From NCBI GenBank assembly GCA_024226535.1, contig JAAELP010000400.1:40344-104343 (forward strand): a stretch of 64,000 nt of DNA, written 5' to 3'. Positions 1 to 8,670 of the stretch are shown piece by piece (within the stretch, counting starts at the first letter, position 1; each line of letters starts with the position of its first letter). A model generated the notes under the pieces. The model was not told the origin of the DNA, searched no databases, and saw nothing but the letters and a program-made list of their open reading frames with translations. This stretch comes from Planctomycetota bacterium. Its GTDB lineage: Bacteria; Planctomycetota; Phycisphaerae; Phycisphaerales; SM1A02. Made by a program: the position numbers and the translations under genes.

Positions 1-586
1 CGACCGTGCGGTTGAACCGGTCCACCGCGTTGCGGGTGGGATCCGCCTCGTCGCCGATCCACCACCCGGAGCCGTAGACGTTGTCCGCGAGAACGAGCCC
101 GCCGTCGGCGATGAGCGGGCGAACGTGCGTCCAGTACTCCGGGTACTCCGTCTTGATCGCGTCGAGGAAGACGACGTCGACCGAGCCCGGGCCCAGTTCG
201 CGCGCCAGGTCCGGGAGCACGTCGAGCCCGGCGCCGAGACGAAGCTCGACGCGATCGGCCACGCCGGCCCGCACGAACTGCCGCTCGGCGAACTCGGCAT
301 GCTTCGGTTCCGGCTCGATCGTGATGAGCCGCCCGCCCGGCGCGAGCCCCCGCGCGATCCAGATGCCCGAGTACCCGCCCAGCGTCCCGAGCTCGATCGC
401 CAGGCGACCGCGGGTCGACGCGCAGAGGATCATCAGCAGGCGACCGACCTCGGGATCGACCGCGATGTCCGGCAGCCCCTCGGCGATCGACGCATCGCGC
501 AACGCCGCAAGGTGATCGTCCTGGGCGCCGAAGACCGAGCGCGCGTAGTCGGTGAGATACGCCCAGTGATCGGGCGTCATCTTCAT
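1..586 (-). CDS. SAM-dependent O-methyltransferase, 3' end cut by window
   Basis: The reading frame runs off the left window edge with 195 codons visible. It looks like the class I O-methyltransferase family of the CCoAOMT/catechol type, which transfers a methyl group from S-adenosylmethionine to a hydroxyl. The SAM-binding glycine motif is ELGTLGGYSG (about residues 66-75), an acidic residue follows in TIEPEPKHAE, and the later DVVFLDAIK is the metal-binding Asp region typical of the family. Roughly the last 20-30 residues are missing. The ATG at 586 overlaps the TGA of the upstream membrane-protein gene as ATGA, so the two are probably translationally coupled. A second ATG two codons later is also possible. 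The substrate cannot be told from sequence. Confidence 0.85.
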   Translation of the reverse strand, partial: MKMTPDHWAYLTDYARSVFGAQDDHLAALRDASIAEGLPDIAVDPEVGRLLMILCASTRGRLAIELGTLGGYSGIWIARGLAPGGRLITIEPEPKHAEFAERQFVRAGVADRVELRLGAGLDVLPDLARELGPGSVDVVFLDAIKTEYPEYWTHVRPLIADGGLVLADNVYGSGWWIGDEADPTRNAVDRFNRTV

Positions 587-1056
587 GAGTCGCCGCCGGA
601 GCCGCCCGCCTCGGGACGACCGCACAGGCTCCCGCCGATGAGCACGCCGACGCAGCCGACGACGGGCACCACCCAGTTGTGCCAGGTCGGGGCGCGCGGC
701 AACACGACCGGCTCGTCCCCCGCCTCGACCCTGGCCATCTCGTCCGCCGCCAGGCGCTCGCTCCTCGCCGGCTCCGTGACGGCGTGCACGAGCCCCAGCA
801 CCAGCACGAGCACCGCGAGCACGGGCACCGCGCGGCGCGCGGGTCCGGCGATCAACGCGGCGACGAAGCCGCCGATGACCGCGCTCACGAGACCCAGGCC
901 CTGCGCGATCAACGTCCCCGCCAAGGGCACCACCTCGGAGCCCTCCTCCGGCGCGAAGAACCCCCCGAGTGCGATCCGGGCCACGAGCAGCCCGAACAGA
1001 AGACAGAGCACGATGAGTACGAGACCGACGATGACGGCGAGGAATCCGCGGATCAT
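583..1056 (-). CDS. small four-helix membrane protein, unknown function
   Basis: A 157-residue protein with about four hydrophobic helices: one at residues 5-30, a pair between about 45 and 92, and one near 128-144. It ends in a short Gly/Ser-rich tail. No family is recognised. The ATG is preceded by a clear AAGGAG Shine-Dalgarno at about eight bases. Its stop overlaps the start of the O-methyltransferase (ATGA), so they form a two-gene operon. Integral inner-membrane location is inferred from hydrophobicity alone. Confidence 0.7.
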   Translation of the reverse strand: MIRGFLAVIVGLVLIVLCLLFGLLVARIALGGFFAPEEGSEVVPLAGTLIAQGLGLVSAVIGGFVAALIAGPARRAVPVLAVLVLVLGLVHAVTEPARSERLAADEMARVEAGDEPVVLPRAPTWHNWVVPVVGCVGVLIGGSLCGRPEAGGSGGDS

Positions 1057-1146
1057 GGTGGGCTCCTTTCCTTCGCCCCAGAGGCGCGCAGTGTATCCGG
1101 AACCCCGACACGGGGGCCCCCGGGCGGCCTCGTCTCGCTGCGCGGG

Positions 1147-2010
1147 TCACTCCCCGGGCAGCCGCGAGACGTGCACGTCCATCTGTGGGTACGGAATCCC
1201 GATACCGGCGCGATCCAGCGCGTACTTGACCTCGCGCGTCAACGCGTCCTTCACCGCCCAGAAGTCCGCGGCGTTGACCCACACGCGCACGGCCCAGTCG
1301 ACCGACGAGCCGCCCAGCCCCGTGAGCGCGACGGCCGGCTCGGGGTCGGACATGATTCCGTCCACGGCATCGGCCGCGTCCCGGAGCACCTTCCGCGTCT
1401 GATCGATGTCCGCGCCGTAGTCGGTTCCGACGACCACGTCCACGCGACGCGTCGCGTGGTGCGAGATGTTCTCGATCGTCGCGCCGAAGATGCTCCCGTT
1501 GGGCAGGATGAACCGCCGGTTGTCCGCCGTGTCCACGGTGGTGACGAAGAGGTCGATCTCGTTCACCTTGGCCGTCACGCCCGCGACCGTGACGACGTCG
1601 CCGACCTTGAACGGCCGGAACACGAGCAGCATCACGCCGGCGGCGAAGTTCGAGAGCGTCCCCTGGAACGCGAGACCGACGGCGAAGCCCGCGGCCGCAA
1701 GCACGGCGGCGAAGGCTGTGATCTCCACGCCGAACATCCCGAGACAGGCGAGGACGACGAAGAGCAGGATCACCCACTTCGCCATCTTGCCGGCGAACTT
1801 GCTGAGGGTCAGCTCGATCCTGGCCTTGGTCAATCCCCTCGAAACGATCCGCCCGATCCACCCGGCGATGATCCAGCCGAAGAACAGCAGGACGAGCGCG
1901 CCGACGACGGGCAGCCCGTACTCGGCGATCGTCTCGTAGTTGATCGACTCGATCCAGTTCCCGTCGCTCTCGGCGCCTCCGGCGACCGAAGCTTGATCTT
2001 GCTCAGGCAT
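1147..2010 (-). CDS. mscS: MscS-family mechanosensitive ion channel
   Basis: A 287-residue small-conductance mechanosensitive channel that opens when membrane tension rises during hypo-osmotic shock. The first hydrophobic helix is at about residues 30-55. Two more follow, and the pore-lining TM3 is at about 100-130 with the Ala/Gly-packed stretch AAGFAVGLAFQGTLSNFAAG, which is diagnostic. The beta domain follows, with FKVGDVV and the FILPNG motif (about 165-171). The C-terminal alpha/beta domain ends near residue 280. Length is typical of E. coli MscS (286). The ATG has AAGGAG about ten bases upstream. It is transcribed divergently from the gene at 2148. Confidence 0.95.
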   Translation of the reverse strand: MPEQDQASVAGGAESDGNWIESINYETIAEYGLPVVGALVLLFFGWIIAGWIGRIVSRGLTKARIELTLSKFAGKMAKWVILLFVVLACLGMFGVEITAFAAVLAAAGFAVGLAFQGTLSNFAAGVMLLVFRPFKVGDVVTVAGVTAKVNEIDLFVTTVDTADNRRFILPNGSIFGATIENISHHATRRVDVVVGTDYGADIDQTRKVLRDAADAVDGIMSDPEPAVALTGLGGSSVDWAVRVWVNAADFWAVKDALTREVKYALDRAGIGIPYPQMDVHVSRLPGE

Positions 2011-2147
2011 TGTCTCAGAACTCCTTGCTCCGCCCGTCCATCCGGCGCGCGGGGCGGCGATTGTAGGGATCCGCCGGTGCCGTGCATACGGGACGCTATC
2101 CTGCTCTTCTTCCCCCTTCCGGGCCCCCGCCCGTACCGGAGCCGACC

Positions 2148-2570
2148 ATGACCGATCCGCCCGCCCCGACCTACCTCGGCATGGTCATGTGCGACAACAT
2201 CCTCCAGGATCCCGAGACGAAGAAGTACTACCTCCTCGGGACCGCGACGGTGACGTATGCGCGGTCCTTCCCCGCCCGCTATCCCAAGATGTGCGTGTAT
2301 GCCGCCCTCACGGGTCTGCACGGTCACACGAAGTTCACGGTCAAGCTCGTCCACGTCGATCCGCAGCGCTCCGACGACGTGGAGGTCATGTCGCTCGAGG
2401 GAGCGGTGGACGCCCCCGACCCCCTCGCCGTCGCCGAGTTGACGCTCGGCCTGCACAACCTCCTGTTCCCGCGCCCCGGCGAGTACCGCTTCCAGCTCTG
2501 GAGCGGCGACACGCTGCTGGGCGAGCGGAAGTTCCACGTGCGCCAGGTCAAGCCGGGGGCCACTGCGTGA
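2148..2570 (+). CDS. DUF6941-like small cytosolic protein
   Basis: A 140-residue protein without signal peptide or membrane segment. The N-terminal half has the pattern of the DUF6941 family as I remember it: an early VMCDNILQD, then a strand YLLGTATV, followed by alternating strands ending in RKFHVRQV, suggesting a small beta-sandwich. Function is unknown. The ATG at 2148 is preferred over an upstream in-frame GTG (2082) because it has CCGGAG nearby and the upstream extension is a proline-rich low-complexity stretch. A TATCCT -10-like hexamer lies at 2097-2102. moaA follows within about 45 bases, so the two may be co-transcribed. Confidence 0.65.
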   Translation: MTDPPAPTYLGMVMCDNILQDPETKKYYLLGTATVTYARSFPARYPKMCVYAALTGLHGHTKFTVKLVHVDPQRSDDVEVMSLEGAVDAPDPLAVAELTLGLHNLLFPRPGEYRFQLWSGDTLLGERKFHVRQVKPGATA

Positions 2571-2613
2571 GCCGGATGTGCTCCTATCATCCGGCACCCA
2601 TCCGCGAGGAACC

Positions 2614-3687
2614 GTGACCCACGCCCTGCCCATCCTGAACCACCAACCGCGCGATCCGCGCGTGCCGCCGCCCGCACCGGCCGAGGCGCGCCGCGCCGGC
2701 CGCCTGCACGACGCGCACGGCCGCGTCATCCGTGACCTGCGTCTCAGCGTCACGGACCGCTGCAACTACCGTTGCGTCTACTGCATGGACCCGGATCACC
2801 GGTACATGCCGAAGCGCGACCTGCTCACCGTCGACGAATACCTGGCCGTCGCCCGCGGCGCTCGGGACCTGGGCATCGACAAGATCCGGATCACCGGTGG
2901 CGAGCCGACGCTCTACCCCGACCTCGACGTGCTCCTCGAAGGCCTCGGCGCACTCGGCTTCGAGGACGTCGCCCTGACGAGCAACGGTTCGCTGATCGAT
3001 GAAGCGATGGCGCGACGCTGGAGCGAACGCGGCCTCCGGCGGCTCACCCTCAGCCTCGACTCCGTGCGCGACGAGCGCGTCAACGAGATCACGCGCACGA
3101 ACGCCACGCCCGCCGGCGTGATCCGCGCGATCACCGCCGCCCGCGCCGCGGGCCTGGATCCGATCAAGGTCAACGCCGTCGTCATGCGCGGCCGCAACGA
3201 CGACGAGATCGCCGACTTCGCCGACTTCGCCCGCACGCACGCGATCGACATGCGCCTCATCGAGTGGATGCCCCTGGATTCCGGTCGCACGTGGGATCGC
3301 GAAGTCGTGGTCACGGCCACCGAGATGCTCGCCGCCATCGAGCGCCGCCACGCCCTGGTTCCCGTCGACCGCACCGATCCGCATGCGACGGCGCTGAACT
3401 TCGCGTTCGCCGACGGCGCCCCCGGCCGCATCGGCATCATCGCCTCCGTCACGCGCGCCTTCTGCGGCGCGTGCAGCCGCCTGCGCGTGACCGCCGACGG
3501 CAAGGTGCGCCCCTGCCTGTTCAGCCACGAGGAGTGGGACCTCAAGCCTCTGCTCCGCCGCAGCGGCACCGAACCCGACGTCGCCGCGTTCATCGCCGAC
3601 GCCATGTGGACCAAGCAGGCGGGCCATGGCATCGGAGCCGACGGCTTCGAACCCCCGGAACGCGGGATGTCGGCGATCGGGGGGTAG
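2614..3687 (+). CDS. moaA: GTP 3',8-cyclase MoaA
   Basis: A radical-SAM enzyme that converts GTP to 3',8-cH2GTP, the first step of molybdenum cofactor synthesis. The N-terminal [4Fe-4S] cluster motif CNYRCVYC (CxxxCxxC) is followed by the SAM-binding ITGGEP. The C-terminal cluster that binds GTP is CGACSRLR plus a distal Cys in RPCLF. The protein ends in Gly-Gly, as MoaA must for activity. Length is 357 residues. The GTG at 2614 is chosen because GAGGA lies just upstream and a TATCAT -10-like hexamer is at 2585-2590; an in-frame GTG at 2578 is an alternative. No other Mo-cofactor genes are in the window. Confidence 0.95.
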   Translation: MTHALPILNHQPRDPRVPPPAPAEARRAGRLHDAHGRVIRDLRLSVTDRCNYRCVYCMDPDHRYMPKRDLLTVDEYLAVARGARDLGIDKIRITGGEPTLYPDLDVLLEGLGALGFEDVALTSNGSLIDEAMARRWSERGLRRLTLSLDSVRDERVNEITRTNATPAGVIRAITAARAAGLDPIKVNAVVMRGRNDDEIADFADFARTHAIDMRLIEWMPLDSGRTWDREVVVTATEMLAAIERRHALVPVDRTDPHATALNFAFADGAPGRIGIIASVTRAFCGACSRLRVTADGKVRPCLFSHEEWDLKPLLRRSGTEPDVAAFIADAMWTKQAGHGIGADGFEPPERGMSAIGG

Positions 3688-3703
3688 CGGCGCGACCGCG
3701 CCG
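3688..3703. terminator. convergent hairpin between moaA and secreted protein gene
   Basis: A 16-base near-perfect palindrome (CGGCGCG, two central bases, CGCGCCG) fills the gap between two convergent genes. It could end transcription from both sides. There is no T-run, so it is not a classical intrinsic terminator. Confidence 0.4.
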
Positions 3704-3704
3704 G

Positions 3705-4622
3705 TCAGAACGACACCGATACTCCCGCCGTTCCGATGACCCAGAAGTCGTCGTCGTTCGCGATCACCTGCGTGCTGTCTCCCAGGAACATGAAGTGCAC
3801 GCCGCCGTGAATGGTCCACGTGCCCGCGGACTGCGAGGGTTCGGATTCCAGCGACGCGATGATGCCCACGTCGAGGAACCCGAACGTATCGCTGTTCCCA
3901 GAGGCGTCCTCGAAATAGTTGTCGAGGCTCAGACCCACGCTCACCGGGATGCTGATGTCGATCGCGTCATCGGGGCTGATCGGCCACTCGAAGCCGGGGG
4001 CGATGCCGAGCTCGAGGTATGCGCCGGTATCGCCGCTGTCGTTGGCCACGCTTCCCGTCTCCACCGCAAGCGTGACGCTCGGCCGGAGGGTCGGCCCGTT
4101 CCACAGATCGCTGTCGTCGAGCGACACGCCAATGATCAGCTCCTCGATCACGTCGAACGCGTCGCTCGGGCTCGTGTCGAAGTGGTAGTCGGCGGTCATC
4201 GACCACGGCCCCGACTCGATGCCGATCCCTGCGTAGAGATCCGCCTCGTAGAAGTGCTCCATCGTGTCCGACGTCGTGCTCGCTCCCGTCGCGGCGCTGT
4301 GAAAGCTGGTCCACACGCCGAGACGCCCGCTCAACGTGAGCGATTCCGTCTCCGCGAGCACCAGGCCGGCCTCTACCCACGGTTGGATGATCGTGCCGTC
4401 GTCTTCCTGGAAGAGGCCGTGGTAGAAGTAGGTGGTCACCCAGTCGACGCCGATGTCGAGGGAGAGGGGGGAGTCGGGGGCGGACGCGGAGTCGGACGCG
4501 GGCGCGAGCGCGGAGTCGGGCGCGGACGCGGGTTCCTCCTGGGCCAGCGTCGGGGCGGCCGGCAGCGCGAGAAGTGCGACGGCGACGGCGGTGGCGGGTC
4601 GGAATCTGCGCGTCAGGTTCAC
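3705..4622 (-). CDS. secreted beta-rich (probably outer-membrane) protein
   Basis: A 305-residue protein with a signal peptide ending near residue 28 (hydrophobic core AVAVALLALPAAP, then LAQ). Next comes a low-complexity linker rich in Ala, Pro, Asp and Ser (about 30-52) encoded by GTCCGC-like hexamers. The rest is alternating polar/hydrophobic strands with many aromatic residues, and the last residue is Phe, as in beta-barrel outer-membrane proteins. The first strand region (TTYFYHGLFQ) resembles the TorF/DUF-type planctomycete barrels that I know only loosely. The start is GTG; the only nearby ATG runs into a stop after two codons. No substrate can be assigned. Confidence 0.65.
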   Translation of the reverse strand: MNLTRRFRPATAVAVALLALPAAPTLAQEEPASAPDSALAPASDSASAPDSPLSLDIGVDWVTTYFYHGLFQEDDGTIIQPWVEAGLVLAETESLTLSGRLGVWTSFHSAATGASTTSDTMEHFYEADLYAGIGIESGPWSMTADYHFDTSPSDAFDVIEELIIGVSLDDSDLWNGPTLRPSVTLAVETGSVANDSGDTGAYLELGIAPGFEWPISPDDAIDISIPVSVGLSLDNYFEDASGNSDTFGFLDVGIIASLESEPSQSAGTWTIHGGVHFMFLGDSTQVIANDDDFWVIGTAGVSVSF

Positions 4623-4720
4623 GTCAGTTCATTTATCCGCCGTTCGGGCGGTCCCCCTTGACCGTTCTCCGAGACATCGCCAGGGACATCCCGGTGGTCA
4701 CCGTCCCGGGGCCGTGAACC

Positions 4721-4726
4721 TACGAT
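4721..4726 (+). promoter_or_regulatory. -10-like TACGAT for the DUF368 gene
   Basis: TACGAT lies six bases before the ATG at 4733, and no Shine-Dalgarno is present. The spacing implies a leaderless mRNA. Confidence 0.45.
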
Positions 4727-4732
4727 CAGCCG

Positions 4733-5791
4733 ATGATGGAGACCATGAGGACCGAAGGAACGTCCGAGGAGCAGCCGGAGTACCGCGGCGAGGCCCTCGC
4801 CGCGCGGAGCGTGATCGGCGGAATCCTGATGGGGCTGGCCAACCTCGTGCCCGGGATCTCCGGGGGCACGATGCTCCTGGCGACCGGCGTCTATCCCCAG
4901 TTCATCCACGGCGTGGCCGAGGTATCGACGTTCCGCTTTCGACCACGCAGCGTGCTCACGCTCGCGTGCATCGTGATCTCGGCCCTGGTGGCCTTCCTGG
5001 CCTTCGCCGGGCCGGTGAGCGGCCTCGTGATCCTCCACCGGTGGGTCATGTACAGCCTGTTCATCGGGCTCACGCTGGGCGGCGTCCCGGTGCTCTGGCG
5101 GATGCTCAGGCCGGTCGACGCCGGCGTGGTCGTCGCCGCGGTCGTCGGCATCGCCTGCATGGCGTTGCTCGCCTTCGTCCAGCCGGAGCCGGCCGAGGGC
5201 TCGCGGGGCTACCTCTTCGCGTTCATCGCCGGACTCGCCGGAGCGTCGGCGATGGTCCTTCCGGGCGTCTCCGGCGGGTATCTGCTGCTCCTGCTGGGCC
5301 AGTACGTGACGATCCTCACCGCCGTCGCGGCGTTCAAGAACGGCCTCACCGCGGGCGACTGGGCGGCCGTGTCGGGGACCCTGCACACGATCGTGCCGGT
5401 GGGGCTGGGTGTCCTCGTGGGCGTCGTCGGCGTCAGCAACCTCATCAAGGTCCTGCTCGACCGCTTCGAGCGGGCGACCCTCGGCGTGCTTCTCGGGCTG
5501 CTGCTGGGGGCGATCATCGGCCTCTGGCCGTTCCAGGAGGGCCGGCCCCCCGAGGTCGGGACGATCTTCCGCGGCGACACCGTCGTGGTGGTCGATGGCG
5601 AGCTGACCATGGAGCAAGCGGGGCGCGAGATCAAGCCGTCGGCCTGGGAGACGGCGTTCTTCACCCCCTCGACGGGCCAGGCGGCGGCGGCGTGCGGGCT
5701 CATCATCGTCGGCTTCGCGACCTCGTTCGGCATCGCGCTCATCGGCGGCGGCGACCGCAAACAGGACCAGGGCGGTCCGTCTGACCGATAG
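4733..5791 (+). CDS. DUF368 undecaprenyl-phosphate transporter
   Basis: A 352-residue polytopic inner-membrane protein of the DUF368 (PopT-type) family. Members have been shown to return undecaprenyl phosphate to the cytoplasmic leaflet for reuse in envelope polymer synthesis. Two internal repeats carry the family motif: NLVPGISGGTM at about residues 37-47 and VLPGVSGGY near 176-184. About eight to nine hydrophobic helices are visible. A polar insertion of about 45 residues sits before the final helix. A DedA protein, another undecaprenyl-phosphate transporter family, is encoded at 17006. The stop is 10 bases before the nucleotide-sugar dehydratase gene, suggesting a shared envelope-polysaccharide operon. 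Confidence 0.9.
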   Translation: MMETMRTEGTSEEQPEYRGEALAARSVIGGILMGLANLVPGISGGTMLLATGVYPQFIHGVAEVSTFRFRPRSVLTLACIVISALVAFLAFAGPVSGLVILHRWVMYSLFIGLTLGGVPVLWRMLRPVDAGVVVAAVVGIACMALLAFVQPEPAEGSRGYLFAFIAGLAGASAMVLPGVSGGYLLLLLGQYVTILTAVAAFKNGLTAGDWAAVSGTLHTIVPVGLGVLVGVVGVSNLIKVLLDRFERATLGVLLGLLLGAIIGLWPFQEGRPPEVGTIFRGDTVVVVDGELTMEQAGREIKPSAWETAFFTPSTGQAAAACGLIIVGFATSFGIALIGGGDRKQDQGGPSDR

Positions 5792-5801
5792 CACCGCAAG
5801 G

Positions 5802-7256
5802 ATGCCGCCGACCGCCTTGCTTATCGGACCCAGCGCCACGCTCGAGCGTCTCGAGCGCCAGCTCGACCTGCTGCCCGACCGCCCGCTGACCATCGGGTGG
5901 GTCCTGACGGGCCGCGAGACGGCTCCCGGTGACCGACCGGTGCTCGGGCCGCTCGACGATCTCGAGGCGATCGTCGCCCGCCGGCGACCCACCCTCGCCC
6001 TCGTGAGCATGCCCGCCGTCATGCGGGATGCCGTCACGCATGTCCGCACCCGCCTGCGCCGGCTCGGCGTGCCCGACCGCTTCGTGCCGACCCTCGAAGA
6101 CCTCGTCGCCGGCATCGGGCCGCGGACGTACCTCGACGTGGACCTCGCCGCCCTGCTCGATCGTCCGCCCCGCGCGCTCGATCCCGAGACGGGCCGCGTC
6201 CTGCTCGCCGGACGACGCGTCCTCGTGACCGGCGCCGGCGGCTCCATCGGCAGCGAGCTGTCGCGCATGATCGCCGCGACCGGGCCCGAGCGCCTGGTCC
6301 TCATGGATCGCGCGGAGAACCCGCTGTTCGAGATCGACCGGCAGATCGCCCGCCGCTTCCCGGACCTCGCGCGTCACGCGGTGCTTCACGACGTCGTCGA
6401 CACCGAGGGCACGCTCGCACACTGTCGCCGTCACGAGCCCGAGATCATCTTCCACGCCGCCGCGCACAAGCACGTGCCGATGATGGAGGATCACCCGGCC
6501 GCCGCGCTCGACAACAACCTCTTCGGCACGCGGTCGATCGTCGACGCCGCCCTCGCCACGGGCGCGCGGCGCTTCGTGATGATCTCGACGGACAAGGCCG
6601 TCCGCCCCACGTCGATCATGGGCGCGACGAAGCGCCTCGCCGAGCTGTACGTCCAGCACGTCAACCGGCGCTCGAACACCGCCTGCTCGATGGTGCGCTT
6701 CGGCAACGTACTCGGCTCATCGGGCAGCGTGCTGGAGATCTGGTCGCGCGAGCTCGCGGCGGGCGGACCGCTGACCGTGACCGATCCGGAGATGACGCGG
6801 TACTTCATGACGATCCCGGAGGCGGCGGCGCTGGTCATCGAGTCCGCCGCGCTCGTCGACCCCGACGCCGCCGACGGCGAGGTGTTCGTGCTCGACATGG
6901 GCGAGCCGGTGCGCATCCTCGACATGGCCCAGCGCTTCATCCGAATGCACGGGCTCGAGCCCGGACTCGCGGCGGGCCGGCGCCCGGGCTCGGCCGCGCC
7001 GGGGGTGATGCCGATCGTCTTCACCGGCGCGCGTCCCGGCGAGAAGCTGCACGAGGAGCTGGCGCTTCCCGCCGAGGAGCTGCGGCCGACCCGCCATCCC
7101 GACATCAGCATCCGTGAGCTGGCGCCCCCGGACGACGCGTGCGTCGATGACCTGCTGGCGAACCTCGCCCCGGACGTCCGGCCTCGCGATCCACGGCACC
7201 TCGCCGAGGCGATTCGACGCCAGGTGCCGGAATCCGCCGAAGCGGCCGGGGTCTAG
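5802..7256 (+). CDS. UDP-N-acetylglucosamine 4,6-dehydratase-like (CapD/WbpM family) protein
   Basis: A 484-residue soluble protein. The short N-terminal domain (residues 1-135) resembles the CoA-binding-like domain of PglF/WbpM but lacks their membrane helices. The SDR domain starts with the NAD-binding VTGAGGSIGSEL (about 145-156). The catalytic region reads STDKAVRPTSIMGATKR, with Met in place of the usual SDR Tyr, as in FlaA1/PglF/WbpM 4,6-dehydratases (Ser-Met-Lys triad). HAAAHKHVPMME, RFGNVLGS and TRYFMTIPEA are further family signatures. It probably makes a 4-keto-6-deoxy sugar nucleotide for surface glycans. It follows the lipid-carrier transporter at 10 bases, and AAGG is close to the ATG. 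Confidence 0.9.
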   Translation: MPPTALLIGPSATLERLERQLDLLPDRPLTIGWVLTGRETAPGDRPVLGPLDDLEAIVARRRPTLALVSMPAVMRDAVTHVRTRLRRLGVPDRFVPTLEDLVAGIGPRTYLDVDLAALLDRPPRALDPETGRVLLAGRRVLVTGAGGSIGSELSRMIAATGPERLVLMDRAENPLFEIDRQIARRFPDLARHAVLHDVVDTEGTLAHCRRHEPEIIFHAAAHKHVPMMEDHPAAALDNNLFGTRSIVDAALATGARRFVMISTDKAVRPTSIMGATKRLAELYVQHVNRRSNTACSMVRFGNVLGSSGSVLEIWSRELAAGGPLTVTDPEMTRYFMTIPEAAALVIESAALVDPDAADGEVFVLDMGEPVRILDMAQRFIRMHGLEPGLAAGRRPGSAAPGVMPIVFTGARPGEKLHEELALPAEELRPTRHPDISIRELAPPDDACVDDLLANLAPDVRPRDPRHLAEAIRRQVPESAEAAGV

Positions 7257-7298
7257 AGCGCTAAGCCCTTGTCGTGAAGGTGCTTCGTTGGTCCCCTG

Positions 7299-7313
7299 CT
7301 CCGGCCCCCGGAG
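7299..7313 (+). terminator. small hairpin after dehydratase gene
   Basis: CTCCGG, three-base loop, CCGGAG lies 43 bases after the stop codon. There is no T-run. It may attenuate readthrough into the next gene. Confidence 0.3.
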
Positions 7314-7419
7314 ACCCGACCTTGCGTATCGGACCCCTGACCCCGAAGATGACCGCGAAAGGCTGCGGCGGGTGGATGGCCGACCGCACCTCGAGTCGTC
7401 ATCGATTTGATTGGTGAAC

Positions 7420-7761
7420 ATGGTGCGCAATAGTGCTCAGGAAGAGCTCCGGCTGGCCGCGCAGGCGCGCGGCGAGGCCGATCACGTGCTGAGCCGGCTG
7501 ATCGATTCCCGGCTCGCGACGGAACGGCGCCTGCGGGACACCGGTCGTCCGGACCCGCTCAAGGTGCTCACGGGAAGCAGCGCGCTGGATCGGGCGATCG
7601 CCACCACGCGCGAGATCATCCGTCGCATGGACGATCTGCTCGGCGAGTTGCGGGACGAGAGCCCGGCTCCCGAGAACTCGCGCGAGCCCGCGGCCCTCGC
7701 CGACTTCATCAAGGAGGCCCCGTCGCAGCCCCTGCTGACGCCCGTCACCACCTCTCCATGA
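7420..7761 (+). CDS. small helical hypothetical protein
   Basis: A 113-residue, highly charged, mostly helical protein without membrane segment or signal. Residues 6-80 could form a coiled-coil hairpin (EELRLAAQARGEADHVLSRL, then TTREIIRRMDDLLGELRDE). The tail is Pro/Ser-rich. No family is recognised. The ATG at 7420 is preferred to an in-frame TTG at 7411. Its stop overlaps the next ATG (ATGA), so the two genes are coupled. The start has no strong Shine-Dalgarno. Confidence 0.6.
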   Translation: MVRNSAQEELRLAAQARGEADHVLSRLIDSRLATERRLRDTGRPDPLKVLTGSSALDRAIATTREIIRRMDDLLGELRDESPAPENSREPAALADFIKEAPSQPLLTPVTTSP

Positions 7762-8198
7762 GCAAGACCACCGCGAAGAAACGGCACCGGAAGAAGCCCG
7801 GCACCCCGCCGGCGCCCCGCACCCGCGACCGCAGCATCTACCTCGGCCTGTTCATCATCGGCGCGGCGGTCGCGCTGTTCGCATACCTCGTCTTCGAGGG
7901 TCAGCCGTACTGGCGGCACATCACGCTCGGGTACGTGATCGCCATGGCGTGGCTCATGAACGTCTACGCGGTGAGCGCGTACCGCGGCAAGCACCTCGCG
8001 AACTGGCAGCAGGCTCTCGCCCGCATCCCGTTGCGCTTCGCCGGCTACGGCACGAAGCACGGCAAGCCGCTGGAGGCCGCCCACGGTTCGGTGGCGGCGC
8101 GCAGGGCCATCATCATGAGCGTCGTGGTCAGCGCCGCGATCGTCGTGCTGGTGAGCTTCGTCCTGTTGTGGGACGAGCTGAAGACGAGCATCATCTGA
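7758..8198 (+). CDS. small three-helix membrane protein
   Basis: A 146-residue protein with a Lys/Arg-rich N-terminus (TTAKKRHRKK). Hydrophobic helices lie at about residues 27-46, 54-72 and 116-138. The basic head suggests a cytoplasmic N-terminus. No homologue is recognised. It is coupled to the helical protein upstream through ATGA and converges on dut with a gap of only four bases. Confidence 0.65.
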   Translation: MSKTTAKKRHRKKPGTPPAPRTRDRSIYLGLFIIGAAVALFAYLVFEGQPYWRHITLGYVIAMAWLMNVYAVSAYRGKHLANWQQALARIPLRFAGYGTKHGKPLEAAHGSVAARRAIIMSVVVSAAIVVLVSFVLLWDELKTSII

Positions 8199-8202
8199 TC
8201 GA

Positions 8203-8658
8203 TCAGTGCCCCGTGCTCCCGAAGCCGCCGGCGCCGCGGGCGGTCTCGTCGAGTTCGTCGGTCTCCTCGATCGAGCAATGCGCGACCGGGGCGATGACCA
8301 TCTGGGCGATCCGCATGCCCGGTTCGATCGTGAACGGCTCGCGGCCGAGGTTGATCAGGGGCACGCTGACCTCGCCCCGGTAGTCCGAGTCGATCGTCCC
8401 CGGCGCGTTGGGCATGGAGATGCCGAACTTCGTCGCCAGCCCGCTCCGCGGCCGCACCTGGGCCTCGTATCCGTGGGGCACCGCCATCGCGAAGCCGCAG
8501 GACACGAGCCGGATCTCCCCCGCGCCGAGCGGGATCGGCTCGTCGATCGCCGCATGCAGGTCGAGCCCGGCGGCGTGGTCGGTCTGGTAGCTCGGGAGCT
8601 GCGCCAGCGGCGACAGACGCTGGAAGCGAAGGGGAACGGAGGTTCGTGTCGTCGGCAT
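8203..8658 (-). CDS. dut: dUTP diphosphatase (dUTPase)
   Basis: A trimeric dUTPase that hydrolyses dUTP to dUMP and pyrophosphate, keeping uracil out of DNA and supplying dTMP synthesis. The five conserved motifs are present in order: AGLDLHA (about 30-36), PRSGLA (about 70-75), [10 protein letters not shown] (about 87-96), RIAQMVIAP (about 116-124) and the C-terminal lid [10 protein letters not shown]. Length 151 is standard. A TAGACT -10-like hexamer six bases before the ATG and the absence of a Shine-Dalgarno suggest its own leaderless promoter. Confidence 0.97.
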   Translation of the reverse strand: MPTTRTSVPLRFQRLSPLAQLPSYQTDHAAGLDLHAAIDEPIPLGAGEIRLVSCGFAMAVPHGYEAQVRPRSGLATKFGISMPNAPGTIDSDYRGEVSVPLINLGREPFTIEPGMRIAQMVIAPVAHCSIEETDELDETARGAGGFGSTGH

Positions 8659-8664
8659 GGGTCC

Positions 8665-8670
8665 AGTCTA
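8665..8670 (-). promoter_or_regulatory. -10-like TAGACT for dut
   Basis: TAGACT sits six bases upstream of the dut ATG, directly beside the stop codon of the acyltransferase gene. Confidence 0.45.

Noticed and set aside
125..1402. Long plus-strand ORF of 425 codons
   Set aside because: It is a GC-rich shadow of the methyltransferase, membrane-protein and MscS genes on the minus strand, with Arg/Pro/Ser-rich composition and no domain.
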